From Deltaproteobacteria bacterium (GTDB lineage: Bacteria > Desulfobacterota_D > UBA1144 > Nemesobacterales > JAJCZQ01): a DNA stretch of 64,000 bases. The DNA lies in contig JAJCZQ010000017.1 in NCBI GenBank assembly GCA_029262335.1, forward strand, positions 68,033-132,032, given 5' to 3'. Position 1 is the stretch's first letter; each line of letters starts with the position of its first letter. This document shows positions 51,638 to 60,269 of this stretch, piece after piece. Position numbers and translations under genes: made by a program. The notes below the pieces were generated by a model, which ran no database searches, was not told the DNA's origin, and saw nothing but the letters and a program-made list of their open reading frames with translations.

Positions 51638-52561
51638 TTAATAAACCGGTATTAAGAAATTCTTAAGCAGGTCCTGGCCGTCTGTTTCAGCCTTTATTTC
51701 CAGTTCCCAGTAAGTTGGTGGTCGTTCCTTAAGCTTTGTACGGTAAATTTCCTCAGACGGCAGATCAAACTGGACAGGTATTTGCAAAGATCCGTGCTTT
51801 TCCTCTGAAAAAAAATCGATATCCCTGGTTTCAGAGTAGAGGTGGTAACACACAACAACTGATTTTTTATTATCCCCCGACCCCCTTGTCTCGTATTTTT
51901 CTTCAATGCAGCTAAGAGTAGCATTAATGTGTCCGGCACCTTTTAGCCTGTTTTTAATAATAAAAGTAAGTTCCAGTCTGTTTCCAAGGAAATAGGGAAA
52001 CTGGTTAAACCTCAGGGTACTCATGCCGTATTTTAAGTATCTGAATAGTTTTTTTAAATAGGTCAATATTATTATTGATACTGCCAGGTCAAATATGATC
52101 ATTAATGCCATCGGGAAATAACCAATTTTACTCTGACCAAGGAATTTAAATATGAAAATATGGAACGGTATTAAAAATAATATTAAAAAAACAGTACTGA
52201 AAAAAAACTTTATAAGGTCTGACCTGCTCCTGTCATTAATATGAGAGTGGTTCCAACTGTAGTCATTGTCCCATGGGGAAGCATTTACCAGAAACTTAGC
52301 GGGCCTGTAATTGAGGCTGAGAAGTCCGTGTATTACTAAAAAAAGCCCGGGCAATAAAAATACTCCTCCAAACATTGCAGCCATATACCTGGGTACATTA
52401 AATTTGCTGTCGGGTGTTTCAATAATATTAAATGAAATTAATACTATATATAGGCCTGCTGCTACGAATAAAAGACCAAACAGGACAGAGCTCCATCCGT
52501 GTATAGTTGTCCGGCTTATTGGGGTTTTTCCCTTAATTTCATACCTTTCTTTTTTTACCAT
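51638..52561 (-). CDS. Hypothetical membrane protein with extramembrane beta domain
   Basis: Two N-terminal TM segments, second TM pair, soluble C-terminal part. Confidence 0.65.
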   Translation of the reverse strand: MVKKERYEIKGKTPISRTTIHGWSSVLFGLLFVAAGLYIVLISFNIIETPDSKFNVPRYMAAMFGGVFLLPGLFLVIHGLLSLNYRPAKFLVNASPWDNDYSWNHSHINDRSRSDLIKFFFSTVFLILFLIPFHIFIFKFLGQSKIGYFPMALMIIFDLAVSIIILTYLKKLFRYLKYGMSTLRFNQFPYFLGNRLELTFIIKNRLKGAGHINATLSCIEEKYETRGSGDNKKSVVVCYHLYSETRDIDFFSEEKHGSLQIPVQFDLPSEEIYRTKLKERPPTYWELEIKAETDGQDLLKNFLIPVY

Positions 52562-52611
52562 TTATTGTTTTAGTATTTTAATTCTTAAAGTTAATCTTTA
52601 TAGTAATATTT

Positions 52612-52962
52612 ATGATTTATATAGCACTCAAATTTTTTATTACAGCCGGGGTCGTGGTTGGAGTTTCTGAAATAGCCAAGAGGTCGGGTTATTTTGCGGC
52701 AATGCTGGCAGCTTTACCGTTAACTTCCATACTTGCGATGATATGGATCTATGTGGATACGAAAGATTCACAGAAGATAATTGATCTTTCCTACGGAATA
52801 TTTTGGCTGGTTTTACCAACCTTACTGTTTTTTATAGTATTGCCGGCACTGATTAAGAATCATTTTGGCTTTTGGCCTTCAATGATAATATCAATGGCAA
52901 TAATGGTGGTCTTTTACCTTTTATTTGCTTTCTTTGGTAAAAAGTTAGGTTTGCCTTTGTAA
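52612..52962 (+). CDS. DUF3147-like membrane protein
   Basis: GVSEIAKRSGYFAAMLAALPLTSILAMIWIYVDTKD. Confidence 0.75.
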   Translation: MIYIALKFFITAGVVVGVSEIAKRSGYFAAMLAALPLTSILAMIWIYVDTKDSQKIIDLSYGIFWLVLPTLLFFIVLPALIKNHFGFWPSMIISMAIMVVFYLLFAFFGKKLGLPL

Positions 52963-52963
52963 A

Positions 52964-53059
52964 CTAAATACCCGGAATGAGGGGTACTCCGCATCCGCAT
53001 CCGGAAAGTATAATAGTTACAGCTATGAGTAATAGTAGACCAGGTTTTATAAAATTCAT
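52964..53059 (-). CDS. 31-aa lipoprotein, MNFIKPGLLLLIAVTIILSGCGCGVPLIPGI (absent from ORF track)
   Basis: Lipobox LSGC. Confidence 0.5.
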   Translation of the reverse strand: MNFIKPGLLLLIAVTIILSGCGCGVPLIPGI

Positions 53060-53086
53060 AAGTTAATTCCGGGATAAAGTATTAAT

Positions 53087-53242
53087 TTATTTTGTTACAG
53101 GTGACTGAACCTTGTAACCTTTTTCTGTCATTATATATGCTGCACTTCCGCCTGCTGCTGCTCCTGCTACAAGAGCCACGCAGCTGGTTCCAAGAAGAGA
53201 AACACATATAACCATCGGTATTAAAAGATTTTTTAATTTCAT
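53087..53242 (-). CDS. 51-aa lipoprotein, MKLKNLLIPMVICVSLLGTSCVALVAGAAAGGSAAYIMTEKGYKVQSPVTK (absent from ORF track)
   Basis: Lipobox LGTSC followed by an Ala/Gly-rich segment. Confidence 0.6.
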   Translation of the reverse strand: MKLKNLLIPMVICVSLLGTSCVALVAGAAAGGSAAYIMTEKGYKVQSPVTK

Positions 53243-53307
53243 TTTTCAGACCTAATAAGTTTTGGTCATTAGTATACTAAATTATTGGGTGATTTAAAAG
53301 TGGTTTG

Positions 53308-53880
53308 TTATGGGCTGCACGTTTCACACTCTTCACAGTTCTCATTCGGCCAGTCCCCGCCAATAAGCTTTCCGTTATCATCAAGCTTAAATTTACAACA
53401 GTCGATAAAGTGCTGCTTTATCATCTCTTTTCCCCTAAGAATCCTGGATTTGGCCGCAGGCAGGGATATGCTGAGTGTCTCAGCAACATCTTTCTGCTTC
53501 ATGCCCCGAAGCTCGCTGAGTTCGACAGAGTCTCTGTATTTTTCGGGCAGGATTTTCACAAATGAACTGAGGCATGCTTTTATCTGGCAGTAAAGATCAC
53601 CTTCAACTTCTATTTCCGGCACTATGAAGTCTTCATTGAACTCAATATTTATTTTGTTTCCGCTGTTCCTGTAATAATCAATAATTGTATTTCGTGCAAT
53701 GCTGTATATCCATGCAGGAAGTTTTTCGGATTCTGTAAGGCTTTCTATGTTTTTATGGATCTTTATGAAAACATTCTGGAGAATATCTTCAGCTTCAACT
53801 TTATTGTTTACCCTTTTGTAGATAAAGGAATAGAGCTGCTTATTAAAATTGTCCCAGACTTCTTCAGTAGAGTAATTCAT
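53308..53880 (-). CDS. sigZ: SigZ-type ECF RNA polymerase sigma factor with C-terminal Cys cluster
   Basis: Region 2 DILQNVFIKIHKNI...AWIYSIARNTIIDYYR, region 4 LPEKYRDSVELSELRGMKQKDVAETLSISLPAAKSRILRGKE, then CCKFKLDDNGKLIGGDWPNENCEECETC. Confidence 0.88.
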   Translation of the reverse strand: MNYSTEEVWDNFNKQLYSFIYKRVNNKVEAEDILQNVFIKIHKNIESLTESEKLPAWIYSIARNTIIDYYRNSGNKINIEFNEDFIVPEIEVEGDLYCQIKACLSSFVKILPEKYRDSVELSELRGMKQKDVAETLSISLPAAKSRILRGKEMIKQHFIDCCKFKLDDNGKLIGGDWPNENCEECETCSP

Positions 53881-53917
53881 CGTATATATGTCCTGATTGT
53901 CATTGTGAGTAAAATGA

Positions 53918-53939
53918 AGCAATCTCATAAGAGATTGCT
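53918..53939. repeat. Inverted repeat AGCAATCTC-ATAA-GAGATTGCT in the metallothionein-like/sigma intergenic region
   Basis: 9-bp perfect arms, 4-nt loop. Confidence 0.7.
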
Positions 53940-53985
53940 CCGTTGATTTTAAATATCTTAAAGAATCAATAATTACTAACTGATA

Positions 53986-54111
53986 CTATTTAGTACATGC
54001 GCATGAGCAGTTGCAGACACCGTTGGCACAGTCGCAGCCTTCGCATTTACAGCTTTCATCACAGTTGCAGCCAGCGCAGTCACATTTCTTTTCTATTATA
54101 AGATTCTTCAT
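53986..54111 (-). CDS. Metallothionein-like 41-aa Cys-rich peptide (absent from ORF track)
   Basis: MKNLIIEKKCDCAGCNCDESCKCEGCDCANGVCNCSCACTK: 12 Cys in repeated CxCxxCxC; AGGAG a few nt upstream of ATG. Confidence 0.75.
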   Translation of the reverse strand: MKNLIIEKKCDCAGCNCDESCKCEGCDCANGVCNCSCACTK

Positions 54112-54163
54112 GATTATCTCCTTTTATGGGATTGTTTACCCATTTGTATATTTTACCTATAAA

Positions 54164-54189
54164 GACGGAGGAGTATGTAAAAAGATGCA
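54164..54189 (-). promoter_or_regulatory. ECF-type promoter candidate TGCATC-N16-CGTC upstream of the metallothionein-like ORF
   Basis: Minus strand TGCATCTTTTTACATACTCCTCCGTCTTTATA resembles TGTAAC-N16-CGTC ECF promoters. Confidence 0.45.
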
Positions 54190-54212
54190 AAAGAATTAAA
54201 TTTTGTAATGCC

Positions 54213-54259
54213 TTAAAATGAAAAAGGGGATACAGTTTGTATCCCCTTTTTCATTTTAA
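54213..54259. terminator. Bidirectional intrinsic terminator, 22-bp perfect stem and 3-nt loop
   Basis: TTAAAATGAAAAAGGGGATACA-GTT-TGTATCCCCTTTTTCATTTTAA downstream of the sigma-70 gene. Confidence 0.9.
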
Positions 54260-54274
54260 TTTTATATTTTATTG

Positions 54275-55426
54275 TTACTGGCTTTTTAAGAAGCTTTCGA
54301 GATGGTCTTTGATATTGGAGTTTGCGAGTTTGCCAAGTGCGGCTTTTTCAATCTGCCTTATTCTTTCCCTTGTGAGATTAAACCTCTTACCAATTTCATC
54401 AAGAGTATAAGTACTCTGGCGGTCAATGCCGAACCTGAGTCTTATTATCTCTTCTTCTCTTTCGTTAAGAAGCAGAAGAGCTTCTTTTAATTTCTCTGCA
54501 AGAGAAGCTTTTGCAATTACTGAGTCTGGAATCATAGCTTCTTTGTCGGAGACAGAATCAAGAAGAGTTGTCTTCTCTCCGTCGAGTACCGGTGTATCAA
54601 GGCTTATTGCATCATTTGTAGAATTAAGAATTCTTTTTACAACTTCAACAGATATGCCGGACTCATCAGCAATTTCCTGCGGGGTGGGTTTTCTTTCCAT
54701 CTCTTTAGCAAGCTTAGCGCTTGTTTTGTAGACTCGGTTTGCCTGCTCCAAAAGATAAACGGGGACTTTGATCGTTCTTGTCTGGCCCTGGAGCGCCCTG
54801 AGTATTGCCTGGTGTATCCACCATGAAGCATAAGTCGAAAATTTATAACCCTTGGTATGGTCAAATCTTTCAACAGCCCTCATTAGTCCAAGGTTTCCTT
54901 CCTGAATAAGATCAGGCAGTGGAAGACCTCTGCTCATATATCTTCTTGAAATTGTAATTACCAGTCTAAGGTTAGCTTTTACAAATCTTTGTTTTAGTCT
55001 TTGTGCCCATTCGAAAAATACTTTTGTGAATGCGGCAAGGCAGTCAATTCTTTTATTAAGAACTTTCATCTTTGAGGGATTCTTACGAATCCTTGATTTC
55101 ATTGCAGTAAGCTGGGTAACAAATGAATTCAGTTCTCTTGCTTTTGCTTCACATTTTTTAATTTTTGCTGAAATTTCAACTTCCTGTTTGGCTGTAAACA
55201 GTGGTTCAACCGCCATATCTTTAAAATAGACATAAAGAAGCCTGAGCTGCTCATCAGGAACCCACTCATCTTCTTCATCTTTCTTTTTTGCGGCTTCTAT
55301 ACTGCTTTCGTCAATTTCAATTATTCCGTCTTCTATGTCGATGTCGATATCGTCATCACCAACAAAAGGCTCGAAATCTTCAGCATTTGCTTTTTTTTCA
55401 CTCATATCTTTATATTCGACTTCCAT
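54275..55426 (-). CDS. RpoD/RpoS-like sigma-70 factor
   Basis: DLIQEGNLGLMRAVERFDHTKGYKFSTYASWWIHQAILRAL...LDEIGKRFNLTRERIRQIEKAALGKL. Confidence 0.95.
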   Translation of the reverse strand: MEVEYKDMSEKKANAEDFEPFVGDDDIDIDIEDGIIEIDESSIEAAKKKDEEDEWVPDEQLRLLYVYFKDMAVEPLFTAKQEVEISAKIKKCEAKARELNSFVTQLTAMKSRIRKNPSKMKVLNKRIDCLAAFTKVFFEWAQRLKQRFVKANLRLVITISRRYMSRGLPLPDLIQEGNLGLMRAVERFDHTKGYKFSTYASWWIHQAILRALQGQTRTIKVPVYLLEQANRVYKTSAKLAKEMERKPTPQEIADESGISVEVVKRILNSTNDAISLDTPVLDGEKTTLLDSVSDKEAMIPDSVIAKASLAEKLKEALLLLNEREEEIIRLRFGIDRQSTYTLDEIGKRFNLTRERIRQIEKAALGKLANSNIKDHLESFLKSQ

Positions 55427-55588
55427 TTTTTTCCTCTCGCAAGCATATTAATACTTTTTCAAATTCAAAGCATAATATAATCAGTGTTTGTATGATAATA
55501 TGGCTGGAGGAATAACAGCTTGTTATTTATCTCATCTAAACATGATTATAACAACTAATTATAACCAGCCTTCCGGTTGCCGTCTGAT

Positions 55589-56200
55589 TTATTTTGCGGA
55601 GCTAAAGTTTTGTGCTACCTGATTCCAGTTAACAACGTTCCACCACGAACTTACGTAATCAGGTCTTCTGTTCTGATAATTCAGATAATAAGCATGCTCC
55701 CATACATCAAGTCCCAGTACAGGTTTTAATCCATCAGAGATGGGGTTGTCCTGATTAGGGGTTGAAGTAACAACGAGGTTGCCGTTACCATCTACACAAA
55801 GCCATGCCCATCCGCTGCCAAACCTTGTTGCAGCAGCTTTTGAGAACTGGTCTTTAAAGTTATCAAAACTTCCGAAAGCACTATTTATTGCATCAGCCAA
55901 TTCGCCTTCAGGGTTTCCACCACCACCTGGACCCATGCATGGCCAGAAGAGACTGTGATTTGCATGACCGCCACCATTGTTACGGACTGCATTTCTGATG
56001 TTTTCGGGTATAGAATTTAAATCTGAGATCAGGTCTTCAACTGATTTTTCCTGAAGCTCAGGATGATTTTCAAGAGCAGCATTAAGGTTATTAACATAAC
56101 CCTGGTGATGTTTTCCATGGTGTATTTCCATGGTTTTAGCGTCAATATTCGGCTCTAAGGCGTCATAGCTATAAGGTAAATCCGGTAATACATGTGCCAT
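55589..56200 (-). CDS. sodB: Fe/Mn superoxide dismutase
   Basis: [61 protein letters not shown]. Confidence 0.97.
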   Translation of the reverse strand: MAHVLPDLPYSYDALEPNIDAKTMEIHHGKHHQGYVNNLNAALENHPELQEKSVEDLISDLNSIPENIRNAVRNNGGGHANHSLFWPCMGPGGGGNPEGELADAINSAFGSFDNFKDQFSKAAATRFGSGWAWLCVDGNGNLVVTSTPNQDNPISDGLKPVLGLDVWEHAYYLNYQNRRPDYVSSWWNVVNWNQVAQNFSSAK

Positions 56201-56404
56201 TAATTATAACCTCACTAAATTGTTAAAATTATTACAAATTTTTAGATAAATAGATATAAATAAAGATTCATTATCTAACAAACTTACTTATTGTAACTCC
56301 ATTATAGTTTGGTGTAAATAGATAAATTCCCCATATATTAAATGATATTGCTTCAATTTTTATCAATTATGAGTAAAGTAAAGGTTTGAAGCATATTATA
56401 AGTT

Positions 56405-57166
56405 ATGAATAAGAATAAAATAATAGAACTTGTAGATGTACATAAAACTTTTGGTGAGAAAGTAGTACATGATGGTGTTAACCTTGATATTTATGAAGGT
56501 GAGAAAATTACCGTGCTCGGAGGGAGTGGTACCGGTAAAAGTGTATTACTAAAAGAAATTAACGGCCTTTTAAGGCCTGATAGCGGTAAAGTAATAATAA
56601 ACGGCGGCGATATTACAACAATGCCCGAGAGTGAACTAATCGATGTTAGGAAAAATATCGGAATGCTTTTCCAGGGAGCTGCACTTTTTGATTCACTGTC
56701 TGTATGGGACAATATTGCATATACACTGGTTGAGAATTCATCACTCAGCAGAGAAGAAATAGACAAAGTTGTTAAAAAGAAACTAAAACTTGTAGGACTG
56801 CCGGATATTGATGATAAAATGCCCGGAGACCTGAGCGGGGGAATGAAAAAGAGGGTGGGGCTTGCACGTGCCCTGGCAAAAACGCCCAAAATTCTGCTTT
56901 ACGACGAACCTACTACCGGGCTTGACCCGCCAAATATTATCCGCATAAACGATCTAATTAACGATATGAACAAGAAGTTTAATATCACGAGTGTAATAAT
57001 TACACACGATATTGAAAGTGCCTTTGCTGTATCTGACCGTATTGCTTTCCTTTATGAAGGCAAGATAGTCTTTGTTGGTTCCGTGGATGAGGCTAAAAAT
57101 ACAGACAATAAAGTCTTATATAACTTTATTAACGGGGTTATGGAAGAAGAGCTGCAGTTTGTATAA
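56405..57166 (+). CDS. mlaF: MlaF-family ABC ATPase
   Basis: GGSGTGKSVLLKEINGLL, LSGGMKKRVGLARALAKTPKILLYDEPTTGLDP. Confidence 0.88.
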   Translation: MNKNKIIELVDVHKTFGEKVVHDGVNLDIYEGEKITVLGGSGTGKSVLLKEINGLLRPDSGKVIINGGDITTMPESELIDVRKNIGMLFQGAALFDSLSVWDNIAYTLVENSSLSREEIDKVVKKKLKLVGLPDIDDKMPGDLSGGMKKRVGLARALAKTPKILLYDEPTTGLDPPNIIRINDLINDMNKKFNITSVIITHDIESAFAVSDRIAFLYEGKIVFVGSVDEAKNTDNKVLYNFINGVMEEELQFV

Positions 57167-57229
57167 CATCACCCCCGGTGATATCTATAATTTATTTACT
57201 TCAGATTTCAATAAACTCAATATTGTTTT

Positions 57230-59455
57230 ATGGATAAAAACAGTAAAAGGACAATAGGGTTACTTGGTGCAACCGGTGTAGGTGTAGGAGCCATAGTAGG
57301 CGGCGGGATACTGGCTCTAAGTGGTGTAGCATTTGCATTATCAGGGCCGAGTGCGATCCTGGCATTTGGTTTTAACGGCATAATTGCAATAATTATTGCA
57401 GCCAGTTTTGCCGAGATGTCTTCCATGTTTCCGGAGTCTGGTGGAACATATCTTTTTTCTAAAAAAGTTTTATCTATAGAATCTGCATTTATTGTTGGCT
57501 GGATAGTCTGGTTTGCATCAATCCTGGCCTCTGTCTTGTATGCAATTGGTTTTGCCTCATTTTTTGTAATAGGTTTAAATGTTGTTCTTACAGACTATTT
57601 CAAAGTTTCACTTCCCTGGCTTAATTCCATATGGGCTGTTAATTTGATAGCTGTAGCAGCTGTCTCCTTTTATGCACTGAGCCTTTCATTTAGAAATTCA
57701 GGAAGCGGCCCCTGGCTGAATTTTGGCAAACTGTTTGTATTTGCTGTAATCATTGCATCAGGGCTTTATGCACTGACAGGCAAAAGTCCTTTTGAAATAA
57801 GTGAAGGGCTTACCCCTTTTTTCTCAGATGGATATACCGGAATGCTTAAAGCAATGGGATATACGTTTATCGCACTTCAGGGTTTTGATCTGATTTCTGC
57901 AGTTGGCGGCGAGATTAAAAACCCGGAAAAGAATATTCCAAGATCCATTTTCTTATCACTGGGTGTAACCCTTTTGATTTATATTCCTCTCCTTTTTATT
58001 ATACCAACAGTTGGAGTTGGTGCGAGCGGTACTGTGACCCAAATGGGTAAACAGTATATGGAGGCTGTAATAGTGGTAGGTGTAAAAAATTATATTGGTG
58101 ATTTTGGTTATTGGCTTGTATTAGTTGCCGCACTGCTATCAATGCTCTCAGCCCTTAATGCAAATATTTTTGCATCATCACGTATTGCTCTTAAGATGGC
58201 AGAGGACCGTACACTGCCAAAAAATATGGGAATTCTTAATAACAGGTTCAATACACCCTTAAATTCAATAATATTTACCTCTGCCATAATAATTCTGGTT
58301 GTTCTCACTATCAGCAATGTAGAATCGGCAGGAGCAGCAGCAAGTCTTATCTTTCTTATTTCATTTTCAATTGCACAGCTACTGGCGATGATTATCAGGA
58401 AAAGAACAGATGCAGCAAAAATTCCATATAAAATGCCGTTTTATCCGGTACTTCCCGTAGTGGGAATTATTTGCTGTCTTTTGCTCGCAGTGTTCCAGGG
58501 ATTTACTGTGCCACTTGCTGGTTTTATAATTCTTACCTGGATGCTTTTAGGAGGAATTCTCTACATTATTCTTTTTAGTAAGAGTGCAAAAGTTGCCGAT
58601 GCATCTGCTGAAGGCTTTGATCCGCAGCTATCGGTCTTAAGAGGTCACAGACCCCTGGTGCTGGTCCCTATTTCTAATCCTGCAAACGCTTCTTCCATGG
58701 TAACAGTTGCCAGTGCTATAGTACCCCCGGATTATGGCAAAGTTCAGCTTCTCTCTGTAGTAACACCTCCTGAAAATGAGTCAGGTGAGATAAACCGGGA
58801 AATAAATAATAACCGTCTTATAATGAATGAATCGCTTAAAAGGTCATTTTCCGAGGGACTTTATCCAGAGGTGCTTACCACGGTTGCTGATAATGTATGG
58901 ACAGAGATAAAAAGAGTTTCCATAAGCTCAAACTGCAGCAGTCTTCTTCTTGGACTAACTAATCTTAGTGAAAAACTGGACGGTTCTGAACTTGAGAATC
59001 TTATCAATGAAGTAAGTTGCGATGTTGTTGTTTTAAAGGCCCCTCCTGAGTGGAAATTCGGGGAAGTAAAAAAAGTACTTATACCAGTTGCCGGAAATAG
59101 CGAACATGGTGAACTTCTTGCAAGGGTTATCGGAACACTTACAAGAATCGGTAACCCGGCAATAGAATTTATCCAGATTCTTCCCGAGTATTCATCCTGG
59201 GAGAAATGCGAAAAGGCAAGGCTTGATATATTTAAAACTGCAGATGATTTTATGCAGAATGGAAACTTTACCGTAAAGATAATAAAAAGGGACAACGTGG
59301 TAGATGAGATTGTCAGCAGGTCGGTGGAATACGACCTTGTTATTCTTGGATTCAGAAGGGTAGGTAAATATTTAAAAGCTTTTGGCAGTTTAACACAGCA
59401 GATAGTTAAAAATACGGATACTCCCATAATCCTGATCAGCCGGTCAGGTAAATAA
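57230..59455 (+). CDS. APC-family amino acid permease fused to a C-terminal universal stress protein-like region
   Basis: GATGVGVGAIVGGGILALSGVAF, SFAEMSSMFPESGGTYLF; C-terminal ILGFRRVGKYLKAFGSLTQQIVKNTDTPIILI. Confidence 0.88.
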   Translation: MDKNSKRTIGLLGATGVGVGAIVGGGILALSGVAFALSGPSAILAFGFNGIIAIIIAASFAEMSSMFPESGGTYLFSKKVLSIESAFIVGWIVWFASILASVLYAIGFASFFVIGLNVVLTDYFKVSLPWLNSIWAVNLIAVAAVSFYALSLSFRNSGSGPWLNFGKLFVFAVIIASGLYALTGKSPFEISEGLTPFFSDGYTGMLKAMGYTFIALQGFDLISAVGGEIKNPEKNIPRSIFLSLGVTLLIYIPLLFIIPTVGVGASGTVTQMGKQYMEAVIVVGVKNYIGDFGYWLVLVAALLSMLSALNANIFASSRIALKMAEDRTLPKNMGILNNRFNTPLNSIIFTSAIIILVVLTISNVESAGAAASLIFLISFSIAQLLAMIIRKRTDAAKIPYKMPFYPVLPVVGIICCLLLAVFQGFTVPLAGFIILTWMLLGGILYIILFSKSAKVADASAEGFDPQLSVLRGHRPLVLVPISNPANASSMVTVASAIVPPDYGKVQLLSVVTPPENESGEINREINNNRLIMNESLKRSFSEGLYPEVLTTVADNVWTEIKRVSISSNCSSLLLGLTNLSEKLDGSELENLINEVSCDVVVLKAPPEWKFGEVKKVLIPVAGNSEHGELLARVIGTLTRIGNPAIEFIQILPEYSSWEKCEKARLDIFKTADDFMQNGNFTVKIIKRDNVVDEIVSRSVEYDLVILGFRRVGKYLKAFGSLTQQIVKNTDTPIILISRSGK

Positions 59456-59568
59456 CCTAAATTAAAAGTTGAAATTTTCAGCAACTTAAATATAATTGTT
59501 TAATTAAATAACACAAAATATAATAACAGCATTAATATATTATCAACATCATAAATCCGGAGTGGGCT

Positions 59569-59745
59569 TTGAAACATCCAATTATTAGAGGTTCGATAAG
59601 ATGTAATGTTGAGTGTGATATTTGCGGTGAAGAAGTAAATTTTCTTCTTCAGATTGGGTTTTCTGCTGACAGGGACAGTGATAAAAAATACTGCTTAAAA
59701 TGTAAACAGGACCTTTTTGACAGAATATCAAATGGAGAAATATAA
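59569..59745 (+). CDS. CxxC..CxxC zinc-ribbon-like microprotein 1 (58 aa, TTG start; absent from ORF track)
   Basis: MKHPIIRGSIRCNVECDICGEEVNFLLQIGFSADRDSDKKYCLKCKQDLFDRISNGEI. Confidence 0.7.
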   Translation: MKHPIIRGSIRCNVECDICGEEVNFLLQIGFSADRDSDKKYCLKCKQDLFDRISNGEI

Positions 59746-59797
59746 ACCTTAATAATTATGCAGTAATTGAGGTAAAGAAATAGATTTTACCGGAACA

Positions 59798-59962
59798 ATG
59801 AAAAATTTTATTTTAAAAGGGGTATTTAATTTTAGTGAAGTTTGTTCAGCCTGTAATGTTCTTTGTGAAACACACTATCTAATTGGGCTATACCAGGACA
59901 GTGACCATGATAAAAAGGTATGTAGGGACTGTTTTAAAATTTTAACAAAAATTAAAAATTAA
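59798..59962 (+). CDS. CxxC..CxxC zinc-ribbon-like microprotein 2 (54 aa; absent from ORF track)
   Basis: MKNFILKGVFNFSEVCSACNVLCETHYLIGLYQDSDHDKKVCRDCFKILTKIKN. Confidence 0.7.
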   Translation: MKNFILKGVFNFSEVCSACNVLCETHYLIGLYQDSDHDKKVCRDCFKILTKIKN

Positions 59963-60009
59963 TAACACTTTATTAGCTGCTTTTTTAAAATAATTGGATT
60001 GAAATCAGT

Positions 60010-60186
60010 ATGTGTAAAAATGAAATTATTCCGCGTGGTTCAATGGACCGAATTGGGGAATGTGAGAAATGTAAAAAAACTTCCCGGCTTCATCTAATGG
60101 AGATTACCATGCAGGGTAAAACCGATGAACTGTCCTTCTGCCTGGATTGCTATGAAAAATTAATTGATATTGCCCTTGATGATTAA
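60010..60186 (+). CDS. CxxC..CxxC zinc-ribbon-like microprotein 3 (58 aa; absent from ORF track)
   Basis: MCKNEIIPRGSMDRIGECEKCKKTSRLHLMEITMQGKTDELSFCLDCYEKLIDIALDD. Confidence 0.7.
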   Translation: MCKNEIIPRGSMDRIGECEKCKKTSRLHLMEITMQGKTDELSFCLDCYEKLIDIALDD

Positions 60187-60269
60187 TTTCCTATAAAGAT
60201 AAAACCTTTTACTTTGCAAAACCCGTATATTTTCCTAAAATGTATTAATAGATATATACAGGAGCATAT

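Noticed and set aside
53112-53134. TGTAACC..CTGTCATTATA as a second ECF promoter
   Set aside because: Spacing is far too short and it lies antisense inside the small lipoprotein ORF.
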